Source: Thermoplasmata archaeon (lineage in GTDB: Archaea > Thermoplasmatota > Thermoplasmata > Lutacidiplasmatales > UBA184). Taken from it: 12,563 nt of DNA. Below are positions 1 to 6,147 of this stretch, piece by piece. The position numbers were made by a program, and so were the translations under genes. The notes under the pieces are model-generated. The model searched no databases, had not been told where the DNA came from, and saw only the letters and a program-made list of their open reading frames with translations. Position 1 is the first letter of the stretch. Each line of letters opens with the position of its first letter. The DNA lies in assembly GCA_030044475.1 (NCBI GenBank), contig JASHVP010000177.1:1-12563 (forward strand). Direction: 5' to 3'.

Positions 1-665
1 TCGCGGGCCGTTCGCAGGCCGTTGTGTCCCACGAACGCGCTCACGAAGACGACGCGACGGAAGCCGACCCGCTTCGCCCCCGTGAGCTCCTGCATGGAGC
101 CGTCGCCCGCGAACGCGGCCCGATCCGGCCCGACGCCGCCGAGCCCGCGCAACACCGCCTCGTACGCCCGCGGGTCGGGCTTGGCCGCCCCGAGCTCGCA
201 CGAGAAACCGACGAACGAGAACCGGCGGGCCAGCGGGGAGGTCGACCATCCGCGAACCTCCAGCTCGTCGCAGTTGCTGAGCAGGCCGACGCGCACGCCG
301 CGTTCGCGCAGCTCGTCGAGCGCGCGGAGCACCTCCGGACGCGGGGCGGCCAGCGCGCGCGCGGTCCCCCGGCCGATCTCCTCGGCGATCTCCTCGAGCA
401 GCGCGGACGGCGTCGGAACCCGATGGGCCTGGCCGAAGCGCCGAATCCACTCGACGACCGGAGGGTCGGTGCGGACGAGCCGGTCGGGAAGCGTCGACGC
501 CCAATAGTCGGCGAACGGGGCCCGCGGCACGCCCAGCCGGTCCGCGATGTGGTCCGCGCGGTGGAACGACGGGGGCCGAAACTCCTCGGGGTCGACGAGG
601 GTGTGGAACAGGTCCAGCACCACCGCCTCGATCGGCGCCTCATCGGGGACACGGGCCGTGACCAT
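1..665 (-). CDS. HAD-superfamily hydrolase (subfamily IA-like), 3' end cut by the window
   Basis: The first 221 codons read from ATG at 665 and run off the left edge with no stop. Motif I is VVLDLFHTLVD, with the expected nucleophile Asp18. Phe20 sits where phosphatases carry the second Asp, as in haloacid-dehalogenase-like members. A helical cap segment follows, then motif II (LLSNCDE), the motif III lysine (AAKPDPRAYE) and motif IV (AFAGDGS followed by an acidic QE pair and GAKRVGF). The order and spacing are those of a complete HAD core with a C1 cap. The substrate cannot be told; phosphoglycolate-type phosphatase or dehalogenase-like activity are both possible. A GAGGT stretch lies 11 bases before the ATG. 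No good TATA box sits 25 bases upstream, so the transcript probably has a leader, possibly starting from the symmetric TATATA at 753-758 used in the reverse direction. This last point is inference. Confidence 0.85.
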   Translation of the reverse strand, partial: MVTARVPDEAPIEAVVLDLFHTLVDPEEFRPPSFHRADHIADRLGVPRAPFADYWASTLPDRLVRTDPPVVEWIRRFGQAHRVPTPSALLEEIAEEIGRGTARALAAPRPEVLRALDELRERGVRVGLLSNCDELEVRGWSTSPLARRFSFVGFSCELGAAKPDPRAYEAVLRGLGGVGPDRAAFAGDGSMQELTGAKRVGFRRVVFVSAFVGHNGLRTAR

Positions 666-697
666 TCGACCGGACGGACCTCTTCCTGCGGAGCGGC

Positions 698-723
698 GCT
701 CGGCGGGCGGTTTCCCGCCGGGC
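698..723. repeat. Inverted repeat in the leader of the HAD gene
   Basis: CGGCGGG at 701-707 pairs perfectly with CCCGCCG at 714-720 around a six-base loop. The stem extends to 698 and 723 with one T/G wobble. It lies between the HAD start codon (665) and the TATATA at 753-758, so on the minus strand it would fold in the 5' leader, just before the GAGGT stretch. It could be a regulatory hairpin, or chance in GC-rich DNA. Confidence 0.35.
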
Positions 724-752
724 ACGGAGCCACCGGCAGTCGGCGGCCAACG

Positions 753-758
753 TATATA
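753..758 (+). promoter_or_regulatory. TATA box for the coiled-coil/pps unit
   Basis: TATATA is centred about 28 bases before the ATG at 784, in otherwise GC-rich DNA. That spacing puts the transcription start at or next to the start codon, as in leaderless archaeal mRNAs. Because the core is symmetric it might also fire leftward toward the HAD gene. Confidence 0.7.
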
Positions 759-783
759 GGCGCGGGGACCCCATTCGACCCCG

Positions 784-1521
784 ATGGCCGGACGACCGTC
801 GACCGGGTCCGGAGCACCCGCCTCCCTGCGCGTCGAGGTGCTGAAGGAGCTCCAGGCGATCCTCGACAACCGCGACGTGCGCGACCGGATTGACCGGGGG
901 CCACTCGCCGAGACCCGGGGCAAGGAACACTGGGTCCTGCATCTGCTCCTGCGGGCCGCCGAGATCGACCAGGTCCACCTCGACACGCTGATCGGGACCT
1001 CGTACTCGAACACCCTCGCCCGCCTGCAGGCGATCGAGGACCGGCTGCAGCGGGTGGAGGCCACTGGCCAGGGACTCGGCGACGAGCTGCGGTCGCGATT
1101 CGACGGGATGGAGGGCGTCCTGGTCGAGCGGCTCTCCAAGGAGATCTCCCAGGGGATCGACCGGGCGTCGACGAAGGTCGGCGCCGACCTGTTCGCCAAC
1201 CTCGACCAGAAGTGGAAGCCCGTGGGCGAGTCGATCGAGGCGTTCGCGCAAGGGTCGCACCAACTGACGAAGGACCTCTCCGACACCTATCGGGTGGCCA
1301 CCCAGAGCCGACTGCTCCTCAACGAGAACGCGCGTCGGATCATCGACCTCGGACGCGACCTGGTGGCCCTCGAGGAGAGCCTCAAACTCGCGCTCTCGAA
1401 AGTGCTGCAAGAGGCGCTCGAGCCGCTCGAGGAGCGGATCGCGGCGCTCGAGGGCCGGCTCGGCGCCGCCGAGGAAGCGAACGGCGCGAAGGCGGCCTCG
1501 GAGCCCCCGGGCGGGCTGTAG
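784..1521 (+). CDS. Unrecognised helical coiled-coil protein
   Basis: The protein has 245 residues; I do not recognise the family. It is nearly all predicted helix, with no membrane segment, signal peptide or cysteine cluster. The region around residues 75-110 (LQAIEDRLQRVEATG) and the tail around 190-235 (LEPLEERIAALEGRLGAAEE) show heptad-like spacing of leucines and charged residues, which suggests two coiled-coil stretches and self-association. The middle contains several Glu/Lys/Asp-rich amphipathic helices. The ATG is supported by a TATA box 28 bases upstream. The gene is followed after 10 bases by the 4-phosphopantoate--beta-alanine ligase gene on the same strand, so the two are probably cotranscribed. 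A link to CoA synthesis is only positional. Structural, scaffold or chromatin-associated roles would all fit such a sequence. Confidence 0.8.
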   Translation: MAGRPSTGSGAPASLRVEVLKELQAILDNRDVRDRIDRGPLAETRGKEHWVLHLLLRAAEIDQVHLDTLIGTSYSNTLARLQAIEDRLQRVEATGQGLGDELRSRFDGMEGVLVERLSKEISQGIDRASTKVGADLFANLDQKWKPVGESIEAFAQGSHQLTKDLSDTYRVATQSRLLLNENARRIIDLGRDLVALEESLKLALSKVLQEALEPLEERIAALEGRLGAAEEANGAKAASEPPGGL

Positions 1522-1531
1522 CGGCGCGTCG

Positions 1532-2305
1532 ATGCGACTGTCGCGACGCCATCCGCGGTATCGGAGTCTCGTCGTCCGCGCCGGCCTCGCCCGGGCCGCT
1601 CGCTCCGGCCTCGTGGTCCCGGAGGGTCTCATCGCGCAGGGTCGGGGCGAGGCGTTCGACTACCTCCTCGGCGAACGGACGACCCCGAGCGCCCGCCGGG
1701 CGGAGCGGGCCGCGGCCGAGTGGCTCCGGGCCGCCCGCCATCCGGTCGTCAGCGTGAACGGGAACGTCGCGGCCCTCGCCGCGCGGGAGGTCGCCGAACT
1801 CGCCCGCGCGGTGCCGGGGCTCGCCGTGGAGGTCAACCTGTTCCACCGTACTCCCGGCCGCGCCCGGACGGTCGCGGCGGCCCTCCGGGCGGCCGGCGTG
1901 GTCGAGGTGCTCGGGGTCCGCCCCACGGCGAGGATCCCCGGACTCCCGTCGGACCGCGGCCTCGTCGACCGCGCCGGCATCTACCGGGCGGACGTCGTCC
2001 TCGTGCCGCTCGAGGACGGCGACCGGGCGGAAGCCCTCCGGGCGTTTGGGGCTCGGGTCATCTCGATCGACCTGAACCCGCTGTCCCGGACGAGCGAGGC
2101 GGCCGACCTCCCGATCGTCGACGAGCTGGTCCGGGCGCTGTCGGAGATCGCGGCCCACGCCCGCCGGTGGGACCGCGCCCCTCGGCGGCCGCGCCTCCGT
2201 CGGTTCGACGCCGAGCGGTCCCGACGAGCCGCCCTCGCAGCGATCTCCCGTCACCTCACGCGCCGGGCCGCGGGTCGCTGGCGGCGGCCCGCACCGCCGC
2301 GGTGA
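1532..2305 (+). CDS. 4-phosphopantoate--beta-alanine ligase (archaeal phosphopantothenate synthetase)
   Basis: The 257-residue protein matches the archaeal family (COG1701/DUF137) that joins 4-phosphopantoate and beta-alanine using ATP to give 4'-phosphopantothenate. This replaces bacterial PanC/PanK chemistry in CoA synthesis. Recognisable blocks in order: HPRY near the N-terminus (7-10), GLIAQGRGEAFDYLLGE (32-48), HPVVSVNGNVAAL (70-82), EVNLFHRTPGR (100-110), IPGLPSDRG (135-143), ADVVLVPLEDGDR (153-165) and IDLNPLSRT (179-187). Length is usual for the family. It is cytoplasmic. The ATG at 1532 lies ten bases after the stop of the upstream gene, with no clear Shine-Dalgarno site, so translation may depend on coupling. 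After about residue 215 the tail is very Arg/Ala-rich and less typical. Its last 50 bases overlap the convergent GAF gene. Confidence 0.92.
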   Translation: MRLSRRHPRYRSLVVRAGLARAARSGLVVPEGLIAQGRGEAFDYLLGERTTPSARRAERAAAEWLRAARHPVVSVNGNVAALAAREVAELARAVPGLAVEVNLFHRTPGRARTVAAALRAAGVVEVLGVRPTARIPGLPSDRGLVDRAGIYRADVVLVPLEDGDRAEALRAFGARVISIDLNPLSRTSEAADLPIVDELVRALSEIAAHARRWDRAPRRPRLRRFDAERSRRAALAAISRHLTRRAAGRWRRPAPPR

Positions 2306-2750
2306 GTCGGCGCGCGACCTCCTCGAGGAAGCGACCGTCGCTCGCGTCGAACGCACCGACCTCGTTGCCGTCCACGTCGATCTCCCCGACGACCGACGCA
2401 CCGTCCCGAATCGGGACCACGATCTCGGCCCGCGTCTCGCGAAAGCACGCGAGGTACTCCGGATCCGATCGGACGTCGGTCACGATGACCGTGGCATCGT
2501 CCCGGACCGCCCGGCCGCAGACTCCCCGGGAGATCGGGATCCGGGTGTGCTCCGTCGCCGCCGGCCCGTCCCAGGCGTCCAGGACGAGCTCGGCGCCCTC
2601 GACGCGGTAGACCCCGACCCATCGGTACGTCCGGACGTCGGACCGCAGGAAGCGGCAGACCTCCTGCAGCGCCGCCCGGCCCGCGAGCCGGCCGACGATC
2701 GACTCCACCTGGAGGAGCGCCGGCGTCGCGGCGCGCGGGAAGATCGTCAC
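2256..2750 (-). CDS. GAF-domain protein, probable free methionine-R-sulfoxide reductase
   Basis: The 164-residue protein is a single GAF domain, the size and layout of free-methionine-(R)-sulfoxide reductases (fRMsr, COG1956), which reduce oxidised free methionine in the cytoplasm. Supporting segments are VCRFLRSDVRTYRWVGVYRV, the GVCGRAV block with Cys78, YLACFRETRAEIVVPI with Cys102, and VVGEIDVDGNEVGAF. In characterised fRMsr enzymes the GVCG-type and (I/L)AC-type cysteines form the catalytic pair, and both are kept here. The third, intermediate family cysteine is missing. The start is GTG at 2750, with GGAG five bases upstream. No TATA box lies just ahead of it. The gene begins 28 bases after the 3' end of the tRNA-Ser gene on the same strand, so shared transcription is plausible. 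A ligand-binding GAF sensor is the alternative reading. Confidence 0.82.
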   Translation of the reverse strand: MTIFPRAATPALLQVESIVGRLAGRAALQEVCRFLRSDVRTYRWVGVYRVEGAELVLDAWDGPAATEHTRIPISRGVCGRAVRDDATVIVTDVRSDPEYLACFRETRAEIVVPIRDGASVVGEIDVDGNEVGAFDASDGRFLEEVARRLTAAVRAAASDPRPGA

Positions 2751-2778
2751 GCCGGCTCCGGGGGGCAGGCGGGAGGAG

Positions 2779-2896
2779 CGCCGAGGGGGAGAGTTTCCGC
2801 CGGGACGGGCCGGCCGCCCGCGGCGTTTGAACTCCCGAGGCGTATTCCGCCACGAGCTTTCCAGACTCGCGCCGTACCGGACTGAGCCACCTCGGC
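2779..2896 (-). tRNA. tRNA-Ser (anticodon GGA) with a predicted 33-nt T-loop intron
   Basis: Reading the minus strand, exon 1 covers 2896-2826 and exon 2 covers 2792-2779. The acceptor stem GCCGAGG (2896-2890) pairs in all seven positions with CCTCGGC (2786-2780), and the discriminator is G at 2779. The D-arm is the usual serine type. The anticodon arm has a CTGGAAA loop with anticodon GGA at 2862-2860. A long class II variable arm has stem GGCG/CGCC. The T stem is GGGAG (2836-2832) with CTCCC (2791-2787). The two T-stem halves are separated by 33 extra bases (2825-2793). Removing them gives the standard T-loop TTCAAAT and an 85-nt mature tRNA. The junction fits an archaeal bulge-helix-bulge: three-base bulges AAC and ACT, a short helix TTC/GAA (plus an A-G mismatch), and an inner stem GCCG/CGGC. 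The intron lies at position 59/60. CCA is not encoded. Confidence 0.88.
2793..2825 (-). other. Predicted tRNA intron (position 59/60)
   Basis: These 33 bases interrupt the T-loop of the tRNA-Ser gene. They are GC-rich and fold on themselves through GCCG/CGGC next to the splice sites. Cutting between the second and third base of each three-base bulge, the usual site for the archaeal splicing endonuclease, restores exactly TTCAAAT. The central helix is imperfect (three Watson-Crick pairs and one A-G mismatch), so this is a relaxed rather than textbook bulge-helix-bulge. Confidence 0.8.
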
Positions 2897-2924
2897 ACGC
2901 CCGGGTCGGACGACGGGGAACGGG

Positions 2925-2934
2925 CGATAAGCTT
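2925..2934 (-). promoter_or_regulatory. TATA-like element for tRNA-Ser
   Basis: On the minus strand AAGCTTATCG lies about 33 bases before the tRNA 5' end, which would place the transcript start a few bases ahead of the mature end. It is the only A/T-rich patch in the gap between the zinc-ribbon stop (2956) and the tRNA. It may also serve the GAF gene downstream. Confidence 0.5.
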
Positions 2935-2955
2935 AGCGGAGCCGGGAGGGGCCGG

Positions 2956-3195
2956 TCAGTCGCGGAGCGGGTACCACCGGCAGCTGGCGCAGCCGAACGC
3001 CCGCTCTTCCCCCGGGATCATCGCGCCGCAGCTCGGGCACGCGACCGGGGCCGCGACCGAGAGCGAGAGGCAATCGAAGCACTTGCCGCCGCGTCGATCG
3101 TCGGGGAGCAGGACCAGGTCCTTGCCGCAGTAGAGACATCGCGCGTACCGCTCGTCGGCCGCGTCGAAGTTTCGACTGTCGGAGAACAAAAGCAT
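2956..3195 (-). CDS. Small zinc-ribbon protein with four CxxC motifs
   Basis: With the ATG at 3195 the protein has 79 residues. It carries four CxxC pairs: CLYC and CFDC in the first half, then CPSC and CASC near the C-terminus. These would bind two zinc ions in two rubredoxin-like knuckle pairs. There are no other recognisable domains. An in-frame ATG at 3225 would add ten residues. I prefer 3195 because a TATA-like TTATGTA (3227-3221) sits about 29 bases ahead of it and would lie inside the longer reading frame, and a GGGAG stretch also precedes 3195 at suitable spacing. The function is unknown. Such proteins often bind nucleic acid or other proteins. It is separated from the ABC exporter by a 75-base gap and from the tRNA by its promoter region, so it is probably a single-gene unit. 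Confidence 0.8.
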   Translation of the reverse strand: MLLFSDSRNFDAADERYARCLYCGKDLVLLPDDRRGGKCFDCLSLSVAAPVACPSCGAMIPGEERAFGCASCRWYPLRD

Positions 3196-3220
3196 TCGGC
3201 GGCTCCCACCATGCGGGAGG

Positions 3221-3227
3221 TACATAA
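3221..3227 (-). promoter_or_regulatory. TATA-like element for the zinc-ribbon gene
   Basis: TTATGTA on the minus strand is centred about 29 bases before the ATG at 3195, the spacing seen for other leaderless starts in this window. It argues against the upstream ATG at 3225. Confidence 0.5.
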
Positions 3228-3249
3228 CACCTCGCGCGTCGCACCGGTT

Positions 3250-3261
3250 CCGGCGCGCCGG
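3250..3261. repeat. Perfect 12-base palindrome after the permease gene
   Basis: CCGGCGCGCCGG lies ten bases beyond the permease stop codon and ahead of the zinc-ribbon promoter. No T-run follows on the minus strand, so it is not a clear archaeal terminator. It may be chance in GC-rich DNA. Confidence 0.3.
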
Positions 3262-3270
3262 CGACGTGCG

Positions 3271-4017
3271 CTACGGCTCCTTCCAGCGCGCTTTCACGGC
3301 GGCGATGACGAATAACGCGATGGCGAATCCGCCGAGTACCGCCCAGTCGATCGTCGCGGTCGCGTTCGAGAGCGGCTGGAGGTGGACGGCGCCCTGGACC
3401 AGCTCCGCGGCGTACGTCGTGGGGCTGAATCGGGCGATCGTCTGCGCCCATCCCGGGAGCGCCGAGAGCGGGTAGTAGACCGGCGGGAGGACGGTGAGCA
3501 TGAGGGAGATGAGGGGCGAGAAGAGGAACGTCTCGCGCACGTCCTCGAAGTAGGTGGCGAGCGTGAACGCGAGGGCGATGGCGAAGCACCAGATCAGGAG
3601 GAGGGTCGCGGTCAGGATCGCCACGCTGCTGACCGTGGCGAACCCCTCCAGGAAGAAGATCACGACGAAGACCCCGAGCCCGGGGAGCGAGTAGACCAGC
3701 TCACTGAGCGCCATTCCGGCGACGTAGATCGGCGCCTCGACCGGCGAGGCGACGACGATGTCCTGGAATTTGAGGTCGTGTCGGTAGTGCGTCAGGTCGG
3801 ACTGGAGTCCGGTCCCGACGGAGAGCATCGTCAGGATCATCCCGCCGGTGACGCCGTACGCGAGATAGACGCCGTGCGAGATGACGGTGATGAAGAAGAG
3901 GAACGAGAGCGGCGAGGCGAGTAGGTTCACCAGATAGAGCGGTTGCGTGCGGATCGGGATGACGCCGTTCAGGTAGACCAGGGTGAACAGGGACCGGAGG
4001 CGATGGCGCTCGGTCAT
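3271..4017 (-). CDS. ABC-2 type transporter permease
   Basis: The 248-residue membrane protein has about six hydrophobic segments: roughly residues 27-47, 50-71, 95-122, 128-155, 165-190 and 223-242. This is the layout of ABC-2 permeases of DrrB/NodJ-type exporters. The family-typical segment FSPLISLMLTVLPPVYYPLS followed by LPGWAQ and NP-like FSPTTYAAELV sits near the C-terminal third, as expected. It would form the membrane channel with the ATPase encoded just upstream. Its ATG (4017-4015) overlaps the ATPase stop as ATGA, showing translational coupling. The reading frame remains open far upstream, but this is only lack of stops in GC-rich DNA. The exported substrate (drug, lipid, polysaccharide or other) cannot be inferred. 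Confidence 0.9.
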   Translation of the reverse strand: MTERHRLRSLFTLVYLNGVIPIRTQPLYLVNLLASPLSFLFFITVISHGVYLAYGVTGGMILTMLSVGTGLQSDLTHYRHDLKFQDIVVASPVEAPIYVAGMALSELVYSLPGLGVFVVIFFLEGFATVSSVAILTATLLLIWCFAIALAFTLATYFEDVRETFLFSPLISLMLTVLPPVYYPLSALPGWAQTIARFSPTTYAAELVQGAVHLQPLSNATATIDWAVLGGFAIALFVIAAVKARWKEP

Positions 4018-4979
4018 GCCTTCGCCGTGACCTCGCGCTCGTCGTCCTCCCCGTTCGCGGGCGTGTCCTCCTCGATCGGGCGACCGACCACGTCGAGGAA
4101 GATGTCCTCCAGGCTGACCGGACCCATCGACAGGCGCAGCCCCTTCTCGAGCGCCCGGCGGGCCAGCTCCCGCGCCTCCGGTTCCCGAGTGAACACCAGA
4201 TAGCCGCCCTCGATCGACGAGACCTGGCCGTACGGTTCGAGGTCGCTCCGGGGAATCGCCCCCTGGATCGTGACCCGGTACGGGTACCGCACGCGGGCCC
4301 GCAGGTCGGCGGGCGCCCCCTCGAGGACCAACTGGCCGCGCTCGATGAGGGCCAAGCGGCTGGAGAGCGCCTCGGCCTCGTCGAGATAGTGGGTCGTCAG
4401 CACGATGGTCCGGTGCTCCCGGCTCGCGCGGCGGATCGACTGCCAGACTTCCCGCCGGGCCAGCGGGTCGAGGCCGGTCGTCGGCTCGTCCAGGAAGAGC
4501 AGGTCGGCGTCCGACCCGAGCACCATGGCGCAGAGGGTGCGACGCCGGACCCCGCCGGACAGCCGGGAGACGAGACGATGGCGGAACTCGCCGAGGGAGA
4601 GCTCGTCGATGACCGCGTTGGTCCGACGATGGGCCTCGACCGCGTCGAGGCCGCGCATCTTGAGGTACAGATAGATCACCTCCTCGACCCGGAGGAAGTA
4701 GAGGGGCCGGGACTCCTGCGGCACACACGCGATGCGGGCCCGGATGGTTCGCTCGCCCCGGGTCACGTCCTCGCCGAGGACACTCAGCGTCCCCGACGTC
4801 GGCTCCAGCTGGGTCGCTGCGATCCGGATGAACGTGGTCTTGCCCGCCCCGTTCCGGCCGATCACGCCGTAGACCCCGCCCGTCGGGACATCGAGGGTGA
4901 GGTCGACCAGGGCCGGAGTGCGCGAGGCCGATTTCGGGTAGATCTTGCGGAGGTGGCGGGCGGAGATGGCTGAACCCAT
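4014..4979 (-). CDS. ABC transporter ATP-binding protein (exporter type)
   Basis: The 321-residue cytoplasmic ATPase energises the ABC-2 permease encoded directly downstream. Visible motifs are Walker A GRNGAGKTT (41-49), Q-loop Gln88 in CVPQE, the signature LSGGVRRR (140-147), Walker B LLFLDEP (160-166) with catalytic Glu165, the D-loop GLD, and the H-loop in VLTTHYLDEAEAL. This is the CcmA/DrrA/NodI group (COG1131). After the nucleotide-binding domain there is a C-terminal extension of about 95 residues, typical of drug-exporter ATPases. The acidic, charged end (around NGEDDEREV) is likely disordered. The ATG at 4979 is supported by a TATA-like box about 28 bases upstream. Substrate unknown. 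Confidence 0.93.
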   Translation of the reverse strand: MGSAISARHLRKIYPKSASRTPALVDLTLDVPTGGVYGVIGRNGAGKTTFIRIAATQLEPTSGTLSVLGEDVTRGERTIRARIACVPQESRPLYFLRVEEVIYLYLKMRGLDAVEAHRRTNAVIDELSLGEFRHRLVSRLSGGVRRRTLCAMVLGSDADLLFLDEPTTGLDPLARREVWQSIRRASREHRTIVLTTHYLDEAEALSSRLALIERGQLVLEGAPADLRARVRYPYRVTIQGAIPRSDLEPYGQVSSIEGGYLVFTREPEARELARRALEKGLRLSMGPVSLEDIFLDVVGRPIEEDTPANGEDDEREVTAKA

Positions 4980-5003
4980 GAACGGCGGCCGAGCGCCGCG
5001 GCG

Positions 5004-5011
5004 TTCTTAAC
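5004..5011 (-). promoter_or_regulatory. TATA-like box of the ABC exporter operon
   Basis: GTTAAGAA on the minus strand is centred about 28 bases before the ATG at 4979. It is the only A/T-rich patch in the 47-base gap after purP, so the two exporter genes likely form a leaderless operon separate from purP. Confidence 0.55.
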
Positions 5012-5026
5012 CCGGCGTCCGAACCG

Positions 5027-6094
5027 TCAGCTCAGGACCTCGGCGAGACGCCCGGCCGCCCGGGCGTGCTTCAACTCCTGGGCGATCCTCCGGCCGGTCG
5101 AGAGGTCCGGCGCGATGAGGTCCGAGTACGGGCTCCCGGAGACGAACAGGTTGGTCCCGGCGACGATGCGCGTCGAGATCTCGAACACCTTGTACTCGAG
5201 CTCCTCCGTCATGATCCCCTCGACGCAGAACGGTCCGACCATCCCTCCGAAGAGCTCGATCGACTTCTCGACGATCCGCGCGGCGACCTCGAATGCCTTC
5301 GGGAGCAGCGACTCGCGGAGGATCACCGGCACGTTGCCGGTGACGACGAACGTCGGCCGGAGGCCCGCTCGCAGGAGCTCCTCCTGCGCGCCGAGCTTGT
5401 AGAGCTCGTCGATGTTCGCCTCGTCGCGTCGGTCCATCCCGAGCAGCTCGAGCGAGCCGGTCCCCACGCGATACCCGCCGTCCGAGATCGGCGAGTAGAA
5501 GAAGTGCATGTAGTACCGCGTGCCGAGGACGTACTCCTGGATCACGTACGGCCCGGTCGGATGGAAGTCGGCCAGGGCCTCCCGGTTCTTCGCCAGGAAG
5601 AACCCCTTCCCGCCCTTCGCCCCGTAGTACTTCACGATCACCGGACCATCGACCTCGGACGCATCGGCGTACCGATTCGGCATCGGCACCCCGGCGGCCT
5701 CGAGCCATTCGCGCTCCTTCTCCCGGTCGGATTCCCACCCCAGGACCGCCCGATTGCCGAACACCGGCACGTCGAGGGCGCCGAACGCCTCTGGACCGAG
5801 GTACTCGACGAACGATCCGTGGGGGACGATCACCGCCCCCGCGTCGCGTAACGGGGACTCGAGCGTCGGGAGGTCGCGGACCCTCGGCACCGAGAGGAAC
5901 CGATCGGGCCGCGCGAGCGGAAAGGCGTCGTAGAACCGGGGCGGTTCCCCCACGCAGAGCCCGATGGCGCCCAATCCCTCGATGCGGGCTCCGTGGAAGA
6001 TCTGGAGGGACGAGTGGGAGCACAGGGTCGCGATCGACGGCGATCGACCCACGACGCTGGCAAGGCGCTCGTCGGTCGAGAGCCGGGGCCCCAT
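5027..6094 (-). CDS. purP: AICAR formate ligase PurP (FAICAR synthetase, ATP-grasp)
   Basis: The 355-residue protein matches archaeal PurP, which makes FAICAR from AICAR, formate and ATP without folate, the penultimate chemical step of IMP synthesis. Family blocks seen are SHSSLQIFHGAR near residues 25-36, IVPHGSFVEYLG (89-99), VFGNRAVLGWESDR (111-123), the ATP-grasp glycine-rich loop YYGAKGGKGFF (156-166), YVIQEYVLG, YYMHFFYSPI, GPFCVEGI, and FEISTRIVAGTNLF followed by GSPYSDL. Length agrees with the family. The ATG at 6094 is followed by no better start, and a TATA-like CTATGAAA lies 25 bases upstream, so the mRNA is probably leaderless. It is a single-gene unit. No other purine gene is adjacent. 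Confidence 0.95.
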   Translation of the reverse strand: MGPRLSTDERLASVVGRSPSIATLCSHSSLQIFHGARIEGLGAIGLCVGEPPRFYDAFPLARPDRFLSVPRVRDLPTLESPLRDAGAVIVPHGSFVEYLGPEAFGALDVPVFGNRAVLGWESDREKEREWLEAAGVPMPNRYADASEVDGPVIVKYYGAKGGKGFFLAKNREALADFHPTGPYVIQEYVLGTRYYMHFFYSPISDGGYRVGTGSLELLGMDRRDEANIDELYKLGAQEELLRAGLRPTFVVTGNVPVILRESLLPKAFEVAARIVEKSIELFGGMVGPFCVEGIMTEELEYKVFEISTRIVAGTNLFVSGSPYSDLIAPDLSTGRRIAQELKHARAAGRLAEVLS

Positions 6095-6114
6095 TACGGG
6101 ACCGAGCGGGAGGC

Positions 6115-6122
6115 TTTCATAG
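6115..6122 (-). promoter_or_regulatory. TATA-like box of purP
   Basis: CTATGAAA on the minus strand is centred about 25 bases before the purP ATG at 6094, in the 53-base gap after the nuclease gene. This fits leaderless transcription. Confidence 0.55.
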
Positions 6123-6147
6123 CCTTTGCGAGACGCCGGGCGGCGGG

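Noticed and set aside
24..904. Long reading frames on both strands over the HAD gene
   Set aside because: They are in other frames and give low-complexity Arg/Ala/Pro-rich products without motifs; the HAD frame has all four family motifs.
3271..4728. Extended 485-codon version of the ABC permease
   Set aside because: Codons upstream of 4017 lie antisense-free but out of frame over the well-defined ATPase gene and give an Arg/Gly-rich nonsense peptide; the real start is the ATGA overlap.
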